Of a DNA stretch of 64,000 bases, positions 51,161 to 59,947 are shown one piece after another. Position 1 is the stretch's first letter. Each line of letters opens with the position of its first letter. The notes under the pieces are model-generated. The model ran no database searches. It saw only the letters and a list, made by a program, of their open reading frames with translations, and was not told the DNA's origin. Source of the DNA: Rhodococcus rhodochrous (lineage in GTDB: Bacteria > Actinomycetota > Actinomycetes > Mycobacteriales > Mycobacteriaceae). The position numbers were made by a program, and so were the translations under genes. The DNA lies in NCBI RefSeq assembly GCF_900187265.1, contig NZ_LT906450.1, positions 4,765,444 through 4,829,443 of the forward strand. Reading direction: 5' to 3'.

Positions 51161-53259
51161 CGGGTGGCTCCGTTCGAGTCGGATGTCTTGGTGAGGCGGA
51201 TGTTGCCGAAAGAGTCGATGCGAGCGCGGAATCCGGGGTGGACCGGGATGGTCGAGCTGAATTCCTCGATCACGGCGGGACCTTCGAGTTCGTCGCCGGC
51301 GCCGAGGCGGGCGCGGTCGTACACGCGGGTGGTGACCCACTCGTCGAAGTACGCCTCGCGGGTGCCGGTGAGGGCGGCGTCCGCACCCGTGCCCGGGGCG
51401 ATCTCGGAGAGTTCCGGTCGCTTGATGGGTCCGATGCCGCTGACGCGGAGGTTGACCCATTCCACGTGCTGGTGGGGATCGTTGCGGAAGTCGTAGCCGT
51501 AGAGCTCGCGGTGTGCCTGGTGGAAGCGTTCGGCTGCCTCGTCCATCAGTTCCTGGGTGATGGGGCCGTCGCCGACCGGCACGCGCACCTCGAAGGCCTG
51601 GCCGAAGTAGCGCAGGTCCGCCGAGCGGGCGTACTGCCGCTGGTCGGGACCGAATCCCTCGTCCTCCAGGGCACGTTCGGCCTCGGCCGCGAGAGCGTCG
51701 AGTCCGGCCTGCAGCTCGTCGATCTTCAACCGGTCGTGGCGGCTGACGTGCGTCTGCACGTAGTCGTTGCGGACGTCGACGGTGAGCAGACCGAAGGCCG
51801 AGACGTTGCCGGGGTTGAGCGGCACGAGGACGTCCTTGAGACCGAGGATGTCGACGAGGCGGCAGGCCAGCAGCGAGCCGGAGCCACCGAAGGTCACCAG
51901 GGTGAAGTCGCGGACGTCGAGACCACGCTTGACGGTGATCTGGCGCAGCGCGTTGGCCTGGTTCCAGGCCGACACCTCGAGGATGCCCGTGGCACACGCC
52001 TCGAACTCGAGGCCGAGACTGTGCGCGAGCTCCTCGACGCCCTTGCGGGCGAGCTCGGTGTCGAGCGGGATCTCACCGCCGAGCAGGTGGGGAGGGATGC
52101 GGCCGAGCAGGACGTGGGCGTCGGTGATGGTCGGCTCGTTGCCGCCCTTGCCGTAGCACAGGGGTCCGGGATCGGCGCCGGCCGACTGCGGGCCGACACG
52201 CAGGGTGCCCTCGGGGGTCATCCATGCGATGGAGCCGCCACCGGCGCCGACGGTCACCACGTCGATCATCGGGATCTTGGACGGGTAGACACCCACGCGA
52301 CCTTCCGTGGTGAGTGCCGGCTCGCCGCCGACGACCACGGTGACGTCCGTGGAGGTGCCGCCACCGTCGCAGGTCAGCACCTGGTCGACACCGGCGACAC
52401 CGGCGATCAGGGCCGCGCCCAGTGCACCGGCCGCGGGGCCGGAGAGCACGGTGGTGATCGGCTGGTGCACGACCTCCTTGGCCGAGAGCACACCGCCGTT
52501 GGACTTCATCACGTAGAACGGGATGTCGCGCTGCTCGCCCTCGGCGGAGGAGAACTCGCGCAGACGGTTCGCGATGTTGTTGACGTAGTTGCGGATGTTG
52601 GGCTTGACCGCGGCGTCGACGAGGGTAGTGATGGACCGCTCGTACTCGCGGTACTCGCGCAGCACCTCGCTGGAGATGCTCACGGTCGCTTCCGGGTGCT
52701 CCTCCATGAGGATGTCGCGGACGCGGCGCTCGTGCTCGGGGTTGGCGTAGGAGTGCATGAGGCACACGCCGACGGTGAGGATCTCACGGTCCTTGAAGAA
52801 GCGGGCGGCGGCGCGGACGTCGTCCTCGTTCAGGGGACGGATCTCACTGCCGTCGTAGGCGAGACGACCGCGGATGGTGCGGACGCGGTCGGCCGGCACG
52901 ATGCGGTCGGGCTTGACCCAGAAGTAGGAGTTGCCGTAGCCGTCGGGGACCGACTGGCGGGCGATCTCGAGAACGTGCTCGTAGCCCTCGGTGGTGATGA
53001 ATCCGAGGGTGCCGACCTTGCCCTCGAGGAGCTTGTTGGTCGCGACGGTGGTGCCGTGGCTGACGGCGTCGATCGCGTCGCCGGTCTCGCCGAGCTGCGC
53101 GAGGACCTTCTCGATGCCTGCGAGGAAGCCGATGGCCGGATCCTGCGGTGTCGACGGGGTCTTCGTGGTGACGATGGTGCCGGACTCGTCGTCCACCGCG
53201 ACCACGTCCGTGAATGTTCCGCCGGTATCGATACCGACCCGAATCTTCCTGGATCCCAT
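51157..53259 (-). CDS. hyuA: Hydantoinase A/oxoprolinase-family subunit (ATPase)
   Basis: A 700-residue HyuA-family protein with the actin-like ATPase fold. The phosphate loops are GIDTGGTFTDVVAVD (residues 8-22) and VLTCDGGGTSTDVTVV. SHGTTVATNKLLEG and GAGGGSIAWMTPEGTLRVGP are also characteristic. It couples ATP hydrolysis to ring opening by HyuB. ATG at 53259 with an excellent AGGAGG site. First gene of its transcription unit, since a terminator stands between it and coxG. Confidence 0.93.
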   Translation of the reverse strand: MGSRKIRVGIDTGGTFTDVVAVDDESGTIVTTKTPSTPQDPAIGFLAGIEKVLAQLGETGDAIDAVSHGTTVATNKLLEGKVGTLGFITTEGYEHVLEIARQSVPDGYGNSYFWVKPDRIVPADRVRTIRGRLAYDGSEIRPLNEDDVRAAARFFKDREILTVGVCLMHSYANPEHERRVRDILMEEHPEATVSISSEVLREYREYERSITTLVDAAVKPNIRNYVNNIANRLREFSSAEGEQRDIPFYVMKSNGGVLSAKEVVHQPITTVLSGPAAGALGAALIAGVAGVDQVLTCDGGGTSTDVTVVVGGEPALTTEGRVGVYPSKIPMIDVVTVGAGGGSIAWMTPEGTLRVGPQSAGADPGPLCYGKGGNEPTITDAHVLLGRIPPHLLGGEIPLDTELARKGVEELAHSLGLEFEACATGILEVSAWNQANALRQITVKRGLDVRDFTLVTFGGSGSLLACRLVDILGLKDVLVPLNPGNVSAFGLLTVDVRNDYVQTHVSRHDRLKIDELQAGLDALAAEAERALEDEGFGPDQRQYARSADLRYFGQAFEVRVPVGDGPITQELMDEAAERFHQAHRELYGYDFRNDPHQHVEWVNLRVSGIGPIKRPELSEIAPGTGADAALTGTREAYFDEWVTTRVYDRARLGAGDELEGPAVIEEFSSTIPVHPGFRARIDSFGNIRLTKTSDSNGATR

Positions 53260-53401
53260 GTTTCCTCCTGGGTTCGTCTCGCCGGTGTCCCACCTGACGT
53301 CTGATGACATTCCACCCCCTGAGCGGCGGTGTTTCTTTGTCACATCTCGCCGAACTCGTCGCCTGGAGTTCGGGGTTCGTGCACCTGCCACCCATAAACG
53401 A

Positions 53402-53436
53402 CGGCACCCCCGGGCCGTGGTGGCCCGGGGGTGCCG
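53402..53436 (-). terminator. Terminator after coxG
   Basis: A perfect 15-bp stem (53402-53416 and 53422-53436) with a five-base loop lies 19 bases beyond the coxG stop on the minus strand. It divides the long minus-strand run into a hydroxylase unit upstream and a hyuAB unit downstream. The remaining 142 bases to the hyuA start should hold the hyu promoter, though I cannot point to one. Confidence 0.8.
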
Positions 53437-53455
53437 GAAAACTCGTCGAAAAGGG

Positions 53456-54133
53456 TCAGCGTCGGGCGAGGATCGCCCCCAGGGCGACGCCCGCCAGCGC
53501 GATACCGGCGCCCACTCCCGCCGACAGCAGAACGGTTGCTGCCGAAGGCGTTCCGGCCGGTGCCGGTGCAGCTGCCGCGGCGGCAACGGGCAGCGCGGTG
53601 GTCTTCACACCCGCACCCTCGGCCACCTCGGCCACCTCGGCTCCGTTCACGCCCGCGACGGGTGCCGCTTCGGCCGCACTCGGTGCCGCCGGCAGACCGT
53701 TGGCGATCACACCGTCGATGCCGTTGAAGAACACGCCGGCCATCTTCTTCGCGACACCGGTGATCATCCGCTGCCCGACGCCACCGACCATGCCGCCGAC
53801 GACCGCGTCCGCGTCGTAGGTGAGCACGGTGCCGCCGTCACGTTCTTCGAGACGCACCGCCACGTCGGCCTTGACCGTTCCCGGAGCGCCGGAACCCGAT
53901 GCCGTCATGACGAACGATTCGGGACGATTCTGCTGCGACAGAACCACTTCCCCGTCGTAGGTGCCCTTGATGGAGGCCACCCCGGCGGTGATGGACAGCT
54001 TGTAGTGGTTGTCGCTGATCTGCTCGAGCGCCTGCACGCCCGGGATCGTCGCCGCGAGAACACGGCCGTCCTGCAGGCTGTCGTACACCACGTCGGGGGG
54101 TGCCTGCAGTTGCGCGGTACCGGCGATTCTCAT
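53456..54133 (-). CDS. coxG: CoxG-like SRPBCC-domain protein with C-terminal membrane anchor
   Basis: A 225-residue protein. Residues 1-145 are a CoxG/SRPBCC domain (PPDVVYDSLQDGRVLAATIP, DADAVVGGMVGGVGQRMI). A low-complexity Ala/Val/Pro linker follows, then a C-terminal TM helix of about 22 residues ending LARR. CoxG proteins recruit molybdenum hydroxylases to the membrane, so this one probably tethers the enzyme encoded just upstream. The ATG overlaps the large-subunit stop by four bases. Confidence 0.88.
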   Translation of the reverse strand: MRIAGTAQLQAPPDVVYDSLQDGRVLAATIPGVQALEQISDNHYKLSITAGVASIKGTYDGEVVLSQQNRPESFVMTASGSGAPGTVKADVAVRLEERDGGTVLTYDADAVVGGMVGGVGQRMITGVAKKMAGVFFNGIDGVIANGLPAAPSAAEAAPVAGVNGAEVAEVAEGAGVKTTALPVAAAAAAPAPAGTPSAATVLLSAGVGAGIALAGVALGAILARR

Positions 54134-56655
54134 TCGTTCTCCTTGTTTCGGGATGCCGCGTGGGTCAGACGCAGCTCGAACAACTCCGAGGGGGAAATCG
54201 GCATGCTGGTGATCGGGATGCCCTCCGCGTCCTCGACGGCCGCGGCGATCACTGCCGAGGTCGGGATGACACCGGCCTCGCCGGCACCCTTCATTCCGAG
54301 GGGATTGAGTGCGGACGGGGTGACGGTGTGGTCCATCTCGAGCGAGTCGGGCATCTCCGTCACGAAGGGCATGAGGAAGTCCATGTACGACGCGTTGAGC
54401 ATCTGCCCGTGCTCGTCGTAGACGATCTTCTCGTAGAGTGCGCCGCCGATGCCCTGCGCGACCGCGCCCTGCACCTGACCCTCGACGATGCGCGGGTTGA
54501 TGACGTTGCCGCAGTCGTGCACCACCGCATACCGGAGCACGCGGATCTCTGCGGTGACGGGATCGGTCTCGACGATCGCCGCGTGGATTCCCGACGCGAA
54601 CGTCGAGGTGGGCGGCGAGTAGTAGCCGGTCGCCTCCAGACCGGGCTGCTCACCCTCGAGGACGGGCGGCACCGACATGTCGGTCTCGGCATTCGCGAAT
54701 CCCGTTGCGCGACGGGATGCGTCGTCGAAGGCGTAGCGGAGCGGGTTCGACAGTACGGCCACGACACCGAGTGGGATCGAGGTGCCCTCCGCGCCGGGTT
54801 CGGTGCCCACCACGCACACGTGCCCCTCGCGCAGTTCGAGATCGGCGACGTCGGCGTGGAGGTGTTCCGCGGCGATCTTCTTCGCCTTCTCCGCCACCAT
54901 CTGCGCGGCGACGTGGAAGGCGGATCCGGACATCACGGCACCGCGCGATGCGAACGTGCCGACCGCATAACCGAATCGGCGGGTGTCGCCGGTGACGATC
55001 TCGACGTCGGAGACCGGCACACCGAGATCGTCCGCGACGATCTGCGCGAAGGAGGTCTGATGCCCCTGGCCCTGGGTGGTCAGGCCCGTGGCGGCCTCGA
55101 CCTTGCCCGAGGTCTCGATGAGCACATGTGCGCCCTCGTACGGGCCCGGTCCCGTGCCCTCGACGTACGCTCCCACACCGATTCCGACGCGGCGACCCTC
55201 GGCGCGGGCACGTTCCTTGTACTCGGCGAACTCGTCCCAGCCGATGAGCTTCTTGAGCTTGTCCGTTCCGGCCTGGTAGTCGCCGGTGTCGTAGATGAGC
55301 GGACGACCGTCCTGGAAGATCAGGTGAAAGTCGTAGGGCATCTCCTCGGGGCGGATGAAATTGGTCTCGCGGACCTCGAGGACATCCTTGCCGAGATGCT
55401 TGGCGATGGCGTCCATCGCCCGCTCCATCGCGAACACGCCCTGGGGTCGTCCCGCGCCGCGGTAGGGCGTGACGATGACCGTGTTGGTGTACAGCGAGTA
55501 GGCGTCCACCCGGAAGGCGCGCGGCTTGTAGGGGCCGAGCACCTGGGTGGAGGTGTTGAGCAGCACGATGATGCCGTACGGCAGGTAGGCGCCGTTGTCG
55601 TGCCAGATCGAGAAGTCGAAGGCCAGCAGCCGGCCGTCGTCGTCGAACCCGATGGTCACCTCGTGGATCTGCCCGCGCTCGTGGGCGCTGGAGACGAAGT
55701 GTTCGCGCCGGTCCTCGACCCACTTGACCTCATTGGAGATCCCGGCCTGCCCCAGCTTGCGGGCGGCCCAGGTGACCATGACCTCCTCGGGCCACGGGTG
55801 CACGATCTTCACACCGAAACCGCCGCCGACGTCGGGGGCGATGCAGTGGACCTTGTTGTGCGCCATGCCAAGTCGAGCTGCGATCGCGGCACGGGCGGAG
55901 GTCGAGGTCTGAGTGGACGTCCAGAAGGTCAGCGCCTTCTCGTCGTCGTCCCAACGGGCGTAGACGCCTTTGCCCTCCATCGGCATCGACGCCGAACGTT
56001 CGATCTCGAGGTCGAGGGTCAGCGTGTGCGGTGCCGCGGCGAGCTCCGCCTCGATGTCGCCGAAACCGTGCTGGAGGTGTGCCGCGACGTTGTCGGGCAC
56101 ATCCGGGTGGACGACGTGCTCGGCGTTGCGTGCGGTGTCGACACCGACCACGGCCGGCAGGGCCTCGTAGGTGATGTCGATCAGCGCACAGGCGTCCTCG
56201 GCGATGTACCGGTTGTCGGCGACGACCATCACGATCGCCTCGCCGACGTGGTTCACCTCGTCCTTGGCGAGCGGATATCCGTTGCGCGGAGCGGTGATCG
56301 CGGGGTGCGGGATCAACAGCGGGAGGTTCTCGGCCATCTCGGGCGAGTCGGCCTCGAGATCGTCGTAGGTGTAGATGGCGTGCACACCCGGCAGTTCCAG
56401 CGCCGCATCGACGGTGATGTCGAGGATGCGGGCATGGGCGTGCGGCGACCGGACGAAGGCCGCGGCGAGCGCGCCGTGCCCGAGATCGTCGAGATAGCGA
56501 CCGTTACCGCTGACGAGCCGGTTGTCCTCCACGCGCGGGATGGGCTTGCCGAACGACTTGCCCGACTCGGTGGCACCGCCGATGTCGGCGGGGGCGAGGT
56601 CGGTCGTGCTCGTCGAGACGGAGTTCGAGACGGGCGAATCGGAGACACTGGTCAT
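54130..56655 (-). CDS. Molybdenum hydroxylase large subunit (xanthine dehydrogenase/CO dehydrogenase-like, form II)
   Basis: An 841-residue molybdopterin-cytosine-dinucleotide-binding subunit. Cofactor segments include DVGGGFGVKIVHPWPEE and TQGQGHQTSFAQIVADDLG. The catalytic Glu is in MKGAGEAGVIPTSAV. The active-site loop reads TPYRGAGRPQG, the form II type; the Cys-containing loop of true aerobic CO dehydrogenase is absent, so CO is unlikely to be the substrate. An extra 30 residues precede the domain. Four-base overlaps on both sides tie it to the small subunit and coxG. Confidence 0.93.
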   Translation of the reverse strand: MTSVSDSPVSNSVSTSTTDLAPADIGGATESGKSFGKPIPRVEDNRLVSGNGRYLDDLGHGALAAAFVRSPHAHARILDITVDAALELPGVHAIYTYDDLEADSPEMAENLPLLIPHPAITAPRNGYPLAKDEVNHVGEAIVMVVADNRYIAEDACALIDITYEALPAVVGVDTARNAEHVVHPDVPDNVAAHLQHGFGDIEAELAAAPHTLTLDLEIERSASMPMEGKGVYARWDDDEKALTFWTSTQTSTSARAAIAARLGMAHNKVHCIAPDVGGGFGVKIVHPWPEEVMVTWAARKLGQAGISNEVKWVEDRREHFVSSAHERGQIHEVTIGFDDDGRLLAFDFSIWHDNGAYLPYGIIVLLNTSTQVLGPYKPRAFRVDAYSLYTNTVIVTPYRGAGRPQGVFAMERAMDAIAKHLGKDVLEVRETNFIRPEEMPYDFHLIFQDGRPLIYDTGDYQAGTDKLKKLIGWDEFAEYKERARAEGRRVGIGVGAYVEGTGPGPYEGAHVLIETSGKVEAATGLTTQGQGHQTSFAQIVADDLGVPVSDVEIVTGDTRRFGYAVGTFASRGAVMSGSAFHVAAQMVAEKAKKIAAEHLHADVADLELREGHVCVVGTEPGAEGTSIPLGVVAVLSNPLRYAFDDASRRATGFANAETDMSVPPVLEGEQPGLEATGYYSPPTSTFASGIHAAIVETDPVTAEIRVLRYAVVHDCGNVINPRIVEGQVQGAVAQGIGGALYEKIVYDEHGQMLNASYMDFLMPFVTEMPDSLEMDHTVTPSALNPLGMKGAGEAGVIPTSAVIAAAVEDAEGIPITSMPISPSELFELRLTHAASRNKENE

Positions 56656-57323
56656 GCTCGTCCTGCCTTTCCTCCGACCGGAGCGGTGGTGCCGCGGACC
56701 TTGGCGTCGAGCGAGGCGCGTGCCGCCTCGTTGTCGGGGCCGAGCGGTGAGCCTCCGGACCGTTCACGCTTGATCTCGGCGGCGCGCAGCACGGCCGCCC
56801 GGATGTTCTGGTAACCCGTGCACCGGCACAGATTGCCGGCGATCGCATCGGTCGCCTCCTCGTGGGTGGGCGACGGGTTCTCCTCGAGGAAGGCCGCGAT
56901 CGTGGTGACGAATCCCGGTGTGCAGAAACCGCATTGCAGACCGTGGCAGTCGACGAATGCCTCCTGCACAGGGTGCAGGGTGCCGTCCGGTTCGACGAGC
57001 CCTTCGACCGTCGTCACCGAGCGGCCCTCGAGGCTCGCGGCGAGCACGAGGCACGACCGCACCGGCTTGCCGTCGAGCAGCACCGTGCACGCGCCGCACA
57101 CGCCGTGCTCGCATCCCACGTGGGTGCCGGTCTGACGGAGGTGATGACGGATCGCGTCCGATGCCAGCGTGCGCGAGGGCAGCACGACCGTCTGCGTCAC
57201 GCCGTTGAGGGTGAAGGTCACGGCGACGTGGTGCTCGCCGGTCTCCGCCTGCAGTTCGTCGACCTGTTCGGCGACGGTCCGCCGCGAGGCGTCGCGACCA
57301 CCCTTGTGGATCGAGCTCGTCAT
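56652..57323 (-). CDS. Molybdenum hydroxylase small subunit ([2Fe-2S])
   Basis: A 223-residue iron-sulphur subunit. The plant-type cluster cysteines are in CEHGVCGACTVLLDGKPVRSC-like sequence at about residues 70-90, and the second cluster uses CGFCTPG and CRCTGYQNI. An N-terminal extension of about 30 residues and a C-terminal one of about 45 make it longer than the usual 160. It carries electrons from molybdenum to FAD. It overlaps both neighbours by four bases. Confidence 0.94.
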   Translation of the reverse strand: MTSSIHKGGRDASRRTVAEQVDELQAETGEHHVAVTFTLNGVTQTVVLPSRTLASDAIRHHLRQTGTHVGCEHGVCGACTVLLDGKPVRSCLVLAASLEGRSVTTVEGLVEPDGTLHPVQEAFVDCHGLQCGFCTPGFVTTIAAFLEENPSPTHEEATDAIAGNLCRCTGYQNIRAAVLRAAEIKRERSGGSPLGPDNEAARASLDAKVRGTTAPVGGKAGRA

Positions 57324-58234
57324 CGACTTCCTCCCGTGTGCATCGGTACCCGTGTGTCGTCGCGGATCGCGTCCTGCGCGGCCGCGAAACCGACACGACC
57401 GGTCAGTGCGGCCACCAGCTGTGACCGGTAGCGGTCGGTGGCGTGGATGTCCGCCTCCGTCTCGACGGTCTCGCGTGCCTTCTCCGCGACCTGCTGCCAC
57501 AGCGGGTCGCGCTCGTCGTGTGCCGAGGCCCCGCGCAGGATGTCGGTGTAGTCGACGACCTGCCCGAGCTCTCCCGCGGAGACGTAGGTCATCCGGGCGG
57601 ACGTCACCGCGCCGTCCTCGACCTCCACCTGTGCGACCACGCCGACGAGGGCGTAGTCGCCGTGGCGTCGTGCGATCTCGTCGATGGCGGTTCCGGTGCC
57701 CGGCCGCGCCGCGGGAACGGTCACGCTGGTCGCGATCTCGTCGGCCTCGAGGGTCGATTCGAGCGGCCCGGCGAACAGCTCGGCGGCGGGGATCTGCCGG
57801 ACTCCGCGTACGGAGCGGACGGTGAGCGTTCCGCCGAGCAACGACAGCACGGCCGGCATCTCCGCGGACGGGTCGGCGTGGACGATCGATCCGACGGTCG
57901 TTCCGCGATTGCGGATGGTCGGGTGTGCGACCAGCCGGAGCGCGCGGCCCAGCAAGGGCTGGACCTGCGCGACCGTGGGATCGGATTCGAGCGCTGCGTG
58001 GGTGGTGAGCGCGTCGAAGGTGACGCCGAGTTCCTGCGAAGCGGAGATCGCGTCGAGTCGCGGGATCGAGCCGATGTCGACGAGGTGAGCCGGTGCCGCC
58101 AGGCGCATCGACAGCAGCGGAATCAGTGACTGGCCGCCGGCGAGCACTTTGCCCTCGTGCGCGACCCCTGCGAGGACCTCGCAGGCTTCATCGATCGACC
58201 GCGGTCGGTGATAGGTGAGTGGCGACGGTTTCAT
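57320..58234 (-). CDS. Molybdenum hydroxylase medium subunit (FAD-binding)
   Basis: A 304-residue FAD subunit. The flavin-binding motifs are AGGQSLIPLLSMRLA and TIRNRGTTVGSIVHADP. First gene of the hydroxylase unit (medium, small, large, coxG), separated from the permease gene by 87 bp. The order M-S-L is that of CO dehydrogenase-like operons. Confidence 0.94.
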   Translation of the reverse strand: MKPSPLTYHRPRSIDEACEVLAGVAHEGKVLAGGQSLIPLLSMRLAAPAHLVDIGSIPRLDAISASQELGVTFDALTTHAALESDPTVAQVQPLLGRALRLVAHPTIRNRGTTVGSIVHADPSAEMPAVLSLLGGTLTVRSVRGVRQIPAAELFAGPLESTLEADEIATSVTVPAARPGTGTAIDEIARRHGDYALVGVVAQVEVEDGAVTSARMTYVSAGELGQVVDYTDILRGASAHDERDPLWQQVAEKARETVETEADIHATDRYRSQLVAALTGRVGFAAAQDAIRDDTRVPMHTGGSR

Positions 58235-58321
58235 TCAACAGATCCTGCCCGCATAGTTCGATCAACGTTTCGTGGAGAAGTGACAAAGCTCACGACTCGA
58301 CAATGTCAGATGTAATAGAGG

Positions 58322-59770
58322 TCACGCGAATTCCTTCACCCTCCCCTGGCCGCTCTCGCCGTCCGGATCGGGCTCCGTCCGGCCCGGTTCTCCCTGATCG
58401 GAGGGGGTATCGGGATCCTCGGGTGCGATGTCCTTGGGGGCGATGACCCGGCACAGGTGGTAGAGACCGATCACGACGATGGTGCCCAGCGCGATGCCGC
58501 TCAGCGAGAACGTGTCGGTGAACTGGAGGCTGGTGTCGCCGATCGCGATGATCAGGCCGGCCGCGACGGGCATGAGGTTGCGCGGGTCGCCGAAGTCGAC
58601 ACCGTTCTCCTTCCAGATCTTGGCGCCGAGCAGACCGATGATGCCGTAGAGGACCACGGTGATGCCGCCGAGCACGCCACCCGGGGTCGCGGAGATGACC
58701 GCGCCGAACTTCGGGGAGAAGCCGAGGAGCATAGCGATGACGCCGGCCGAGGCATAGGCGGCCGTCGAGTACACGCGGGTCGCGGCCATGACGCCGATGT
58801 TCTCCGCGTAGGTCGTCGTCGGGGAACCGCCGACGCTCGTGGCGAGGGCGGTGGCGAGGCCGTCACCGGCCAGCGCGCGTCCCATCATCGGATCGAGGTC
58901 GGTCTTGGTGATCTCGGCGACCGCCTTGACGTGTCCGGCGTTCTCCGCGATCAGGGCGATGACACCGGGCAGTACGAGCACGATGAAGGTGAGGCTGAAC
59001 GACGGGGCATGGATGCCGACGACACCGGCCGCCTCGTCCGTGAACGGCGGCAGGCCGAACCACGGAGCGGAGACAACGCCGTCCCAGTTCACGCGGAAGT
59101 GTTCGGTGACAGCGTCCGCACCGGCGTCGTAGGAGGTGATCGGTCCGCTGATGCGATCGAGAACCCAGGACAGTACGTAACCGAACAGCAGTGCCAGGAA
59201 GATGGCGACACGGCCGAGGAAGCCGCGCAGCACGACGCTACCCACGATCAGCGCGATCATCACCGTCAGCGCGACCCACTGGTCCTGCGGCCAGTAGGTG
59301 CCGGCCACGACCGGCGCCAGGTTGAAGCCGATGAGCATGACCACCGCGCCGGTGACGACCGGCGGCAGGATCTTGAACACCAGCGAACCGCCGAGGAAGT
59401 GGATCACCACACCGATCGCGGCGAGCACGAGCCCGGAGACCATGATCGCGCCGGTGACCTCGGAGGGCGAACCGCCCTGGGCGTAGATCGCGGCAATGCC
59501 GCCGACGAAGGCCGCGGAGGTCCCCAGGTAGCTGGGGATCCGGCCCTTCACGACGGCGAGGAAGAAGAGGGTGCAGAAGCCCGAGAGCATCACTGCGAGT
59601 TGCGGGTTGAGACCCATGATGATCGGGAAGACGAAGGTGGCGCCGAACATCGACACCACGTGCTGGCCGCCCAGGCCGATCGTGCGGCCCCAACTCAGGC
59701 GCTCCATCGGCGCCACGACCTGACCCGGTTCTATGTTCTTGCCGTCTCCGTGCACTGTCCAGATGGGCAT
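58322..59770 (-). CDS. NCS2-family nucleobase permease
   Basis: A 482-residue membrane transporter of the nucleobase:cation symporter-2 family (xanthine, urate and uracil permeases). The family signature is in TYAENIGVMAATRVYS, with SVGGSPTTT before it, and QHVVSMFGATFVFP in helix 1 is typical. About 14 helices are present, followed by a polar C-terminal tail. The ATG at 59770 has GAAAGG upstream. It lies between the hydroxylase genes and the PucR regulator, which makes a heterocyclic nitrogen compound the likely cargo. Confidence 0.92.
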   Translation of the reverse strand: MPIWTVHGDGKNIEPGQVVAPMERLSWGRTIGLGGQHVVSMFGATFVFPIIMGLNPQLAVMLSGFCTLFFLAVVKGRIPSYLGTSAAFVGGIAAIYAQGGSPSEVTGAIMVSGLVLAAIGVVIHFLGGSLVFKILPPVVTGAVVMLIGFNLAPVVAGTYWPQDQWVALTVMIALIVGSVVLRGFLGRVAIFLALLFGYVLSWVLDRISGPITSYDAGADAVTEHFRVNWDGVVSAPWFGLPPFTDEAAGVVGIHAPSFSLTFIVLVLPGVIALIAENAGHVKAVAEITKTDLDPMMGRALAGDGLATALATSVGGSPTTTYAENIGVMAATRVYSTAAYASAGVIAMLLGFSPKFGAVISATPGGVLGGITVVLYGIIGLLGAKIWKENGVDFGDPRNLMPVAAGLIIAIGDTSLQFTDTFSLSGIALGTIVVIGLYHLCRVIAPKDIAPEDPDTPSDQGEPGRTEPDPDGESGQGRVKEFA

Positions 59771-59947
59771 ATCGGACCTTTCAGCAGAGTGTGGGTGCCG
59801 ATAGAGTTCACGTGGATTGTTACGCCTGTGTTGCCGATCACACGTGTACTTCGGTAGCCGCAAACGCTAACGGAGCAGCTGAGGCCCGGCGTGGGAGGAA
59901 TCTGCCAGGAGCGGCCCTCCGAAATTGGCAAGATCGGTGGTTGATCG
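59771..59947 (-). promoter_or_regulatory. Intergenic region upstream of the permease gene
   Basis: The 177 bp between pucR and the permease gene hold the permease promoter. Reading the minus strand, the heptamer ATCGGCA occurs twice about 40 bp apart and a CACGTG-type palindrome lies beside each. These could be PucR sites but no consensus is firm enough to state it. Confidence 0.3.

Noticed and set aside
51001-53304. 767-codon plus-strand open frame over hyuA
   Set aside because: Antisense shadow; hyuA has a strong ribosome-binding site and all family motifs.
54100-56814. 904-codon plus-strand open frame over the molybdenum hydroxylase
   Set aside because: Shadow of the large-subunit gene, with His/Arg/Asp-rich composition and no domains.
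54130-58234. True aerobic CO dehydrogenase operon
   Set aside because: The Cys-containing active-site loop of form I CoxL is missing, so annotation as a CO oxidiser is not supported.
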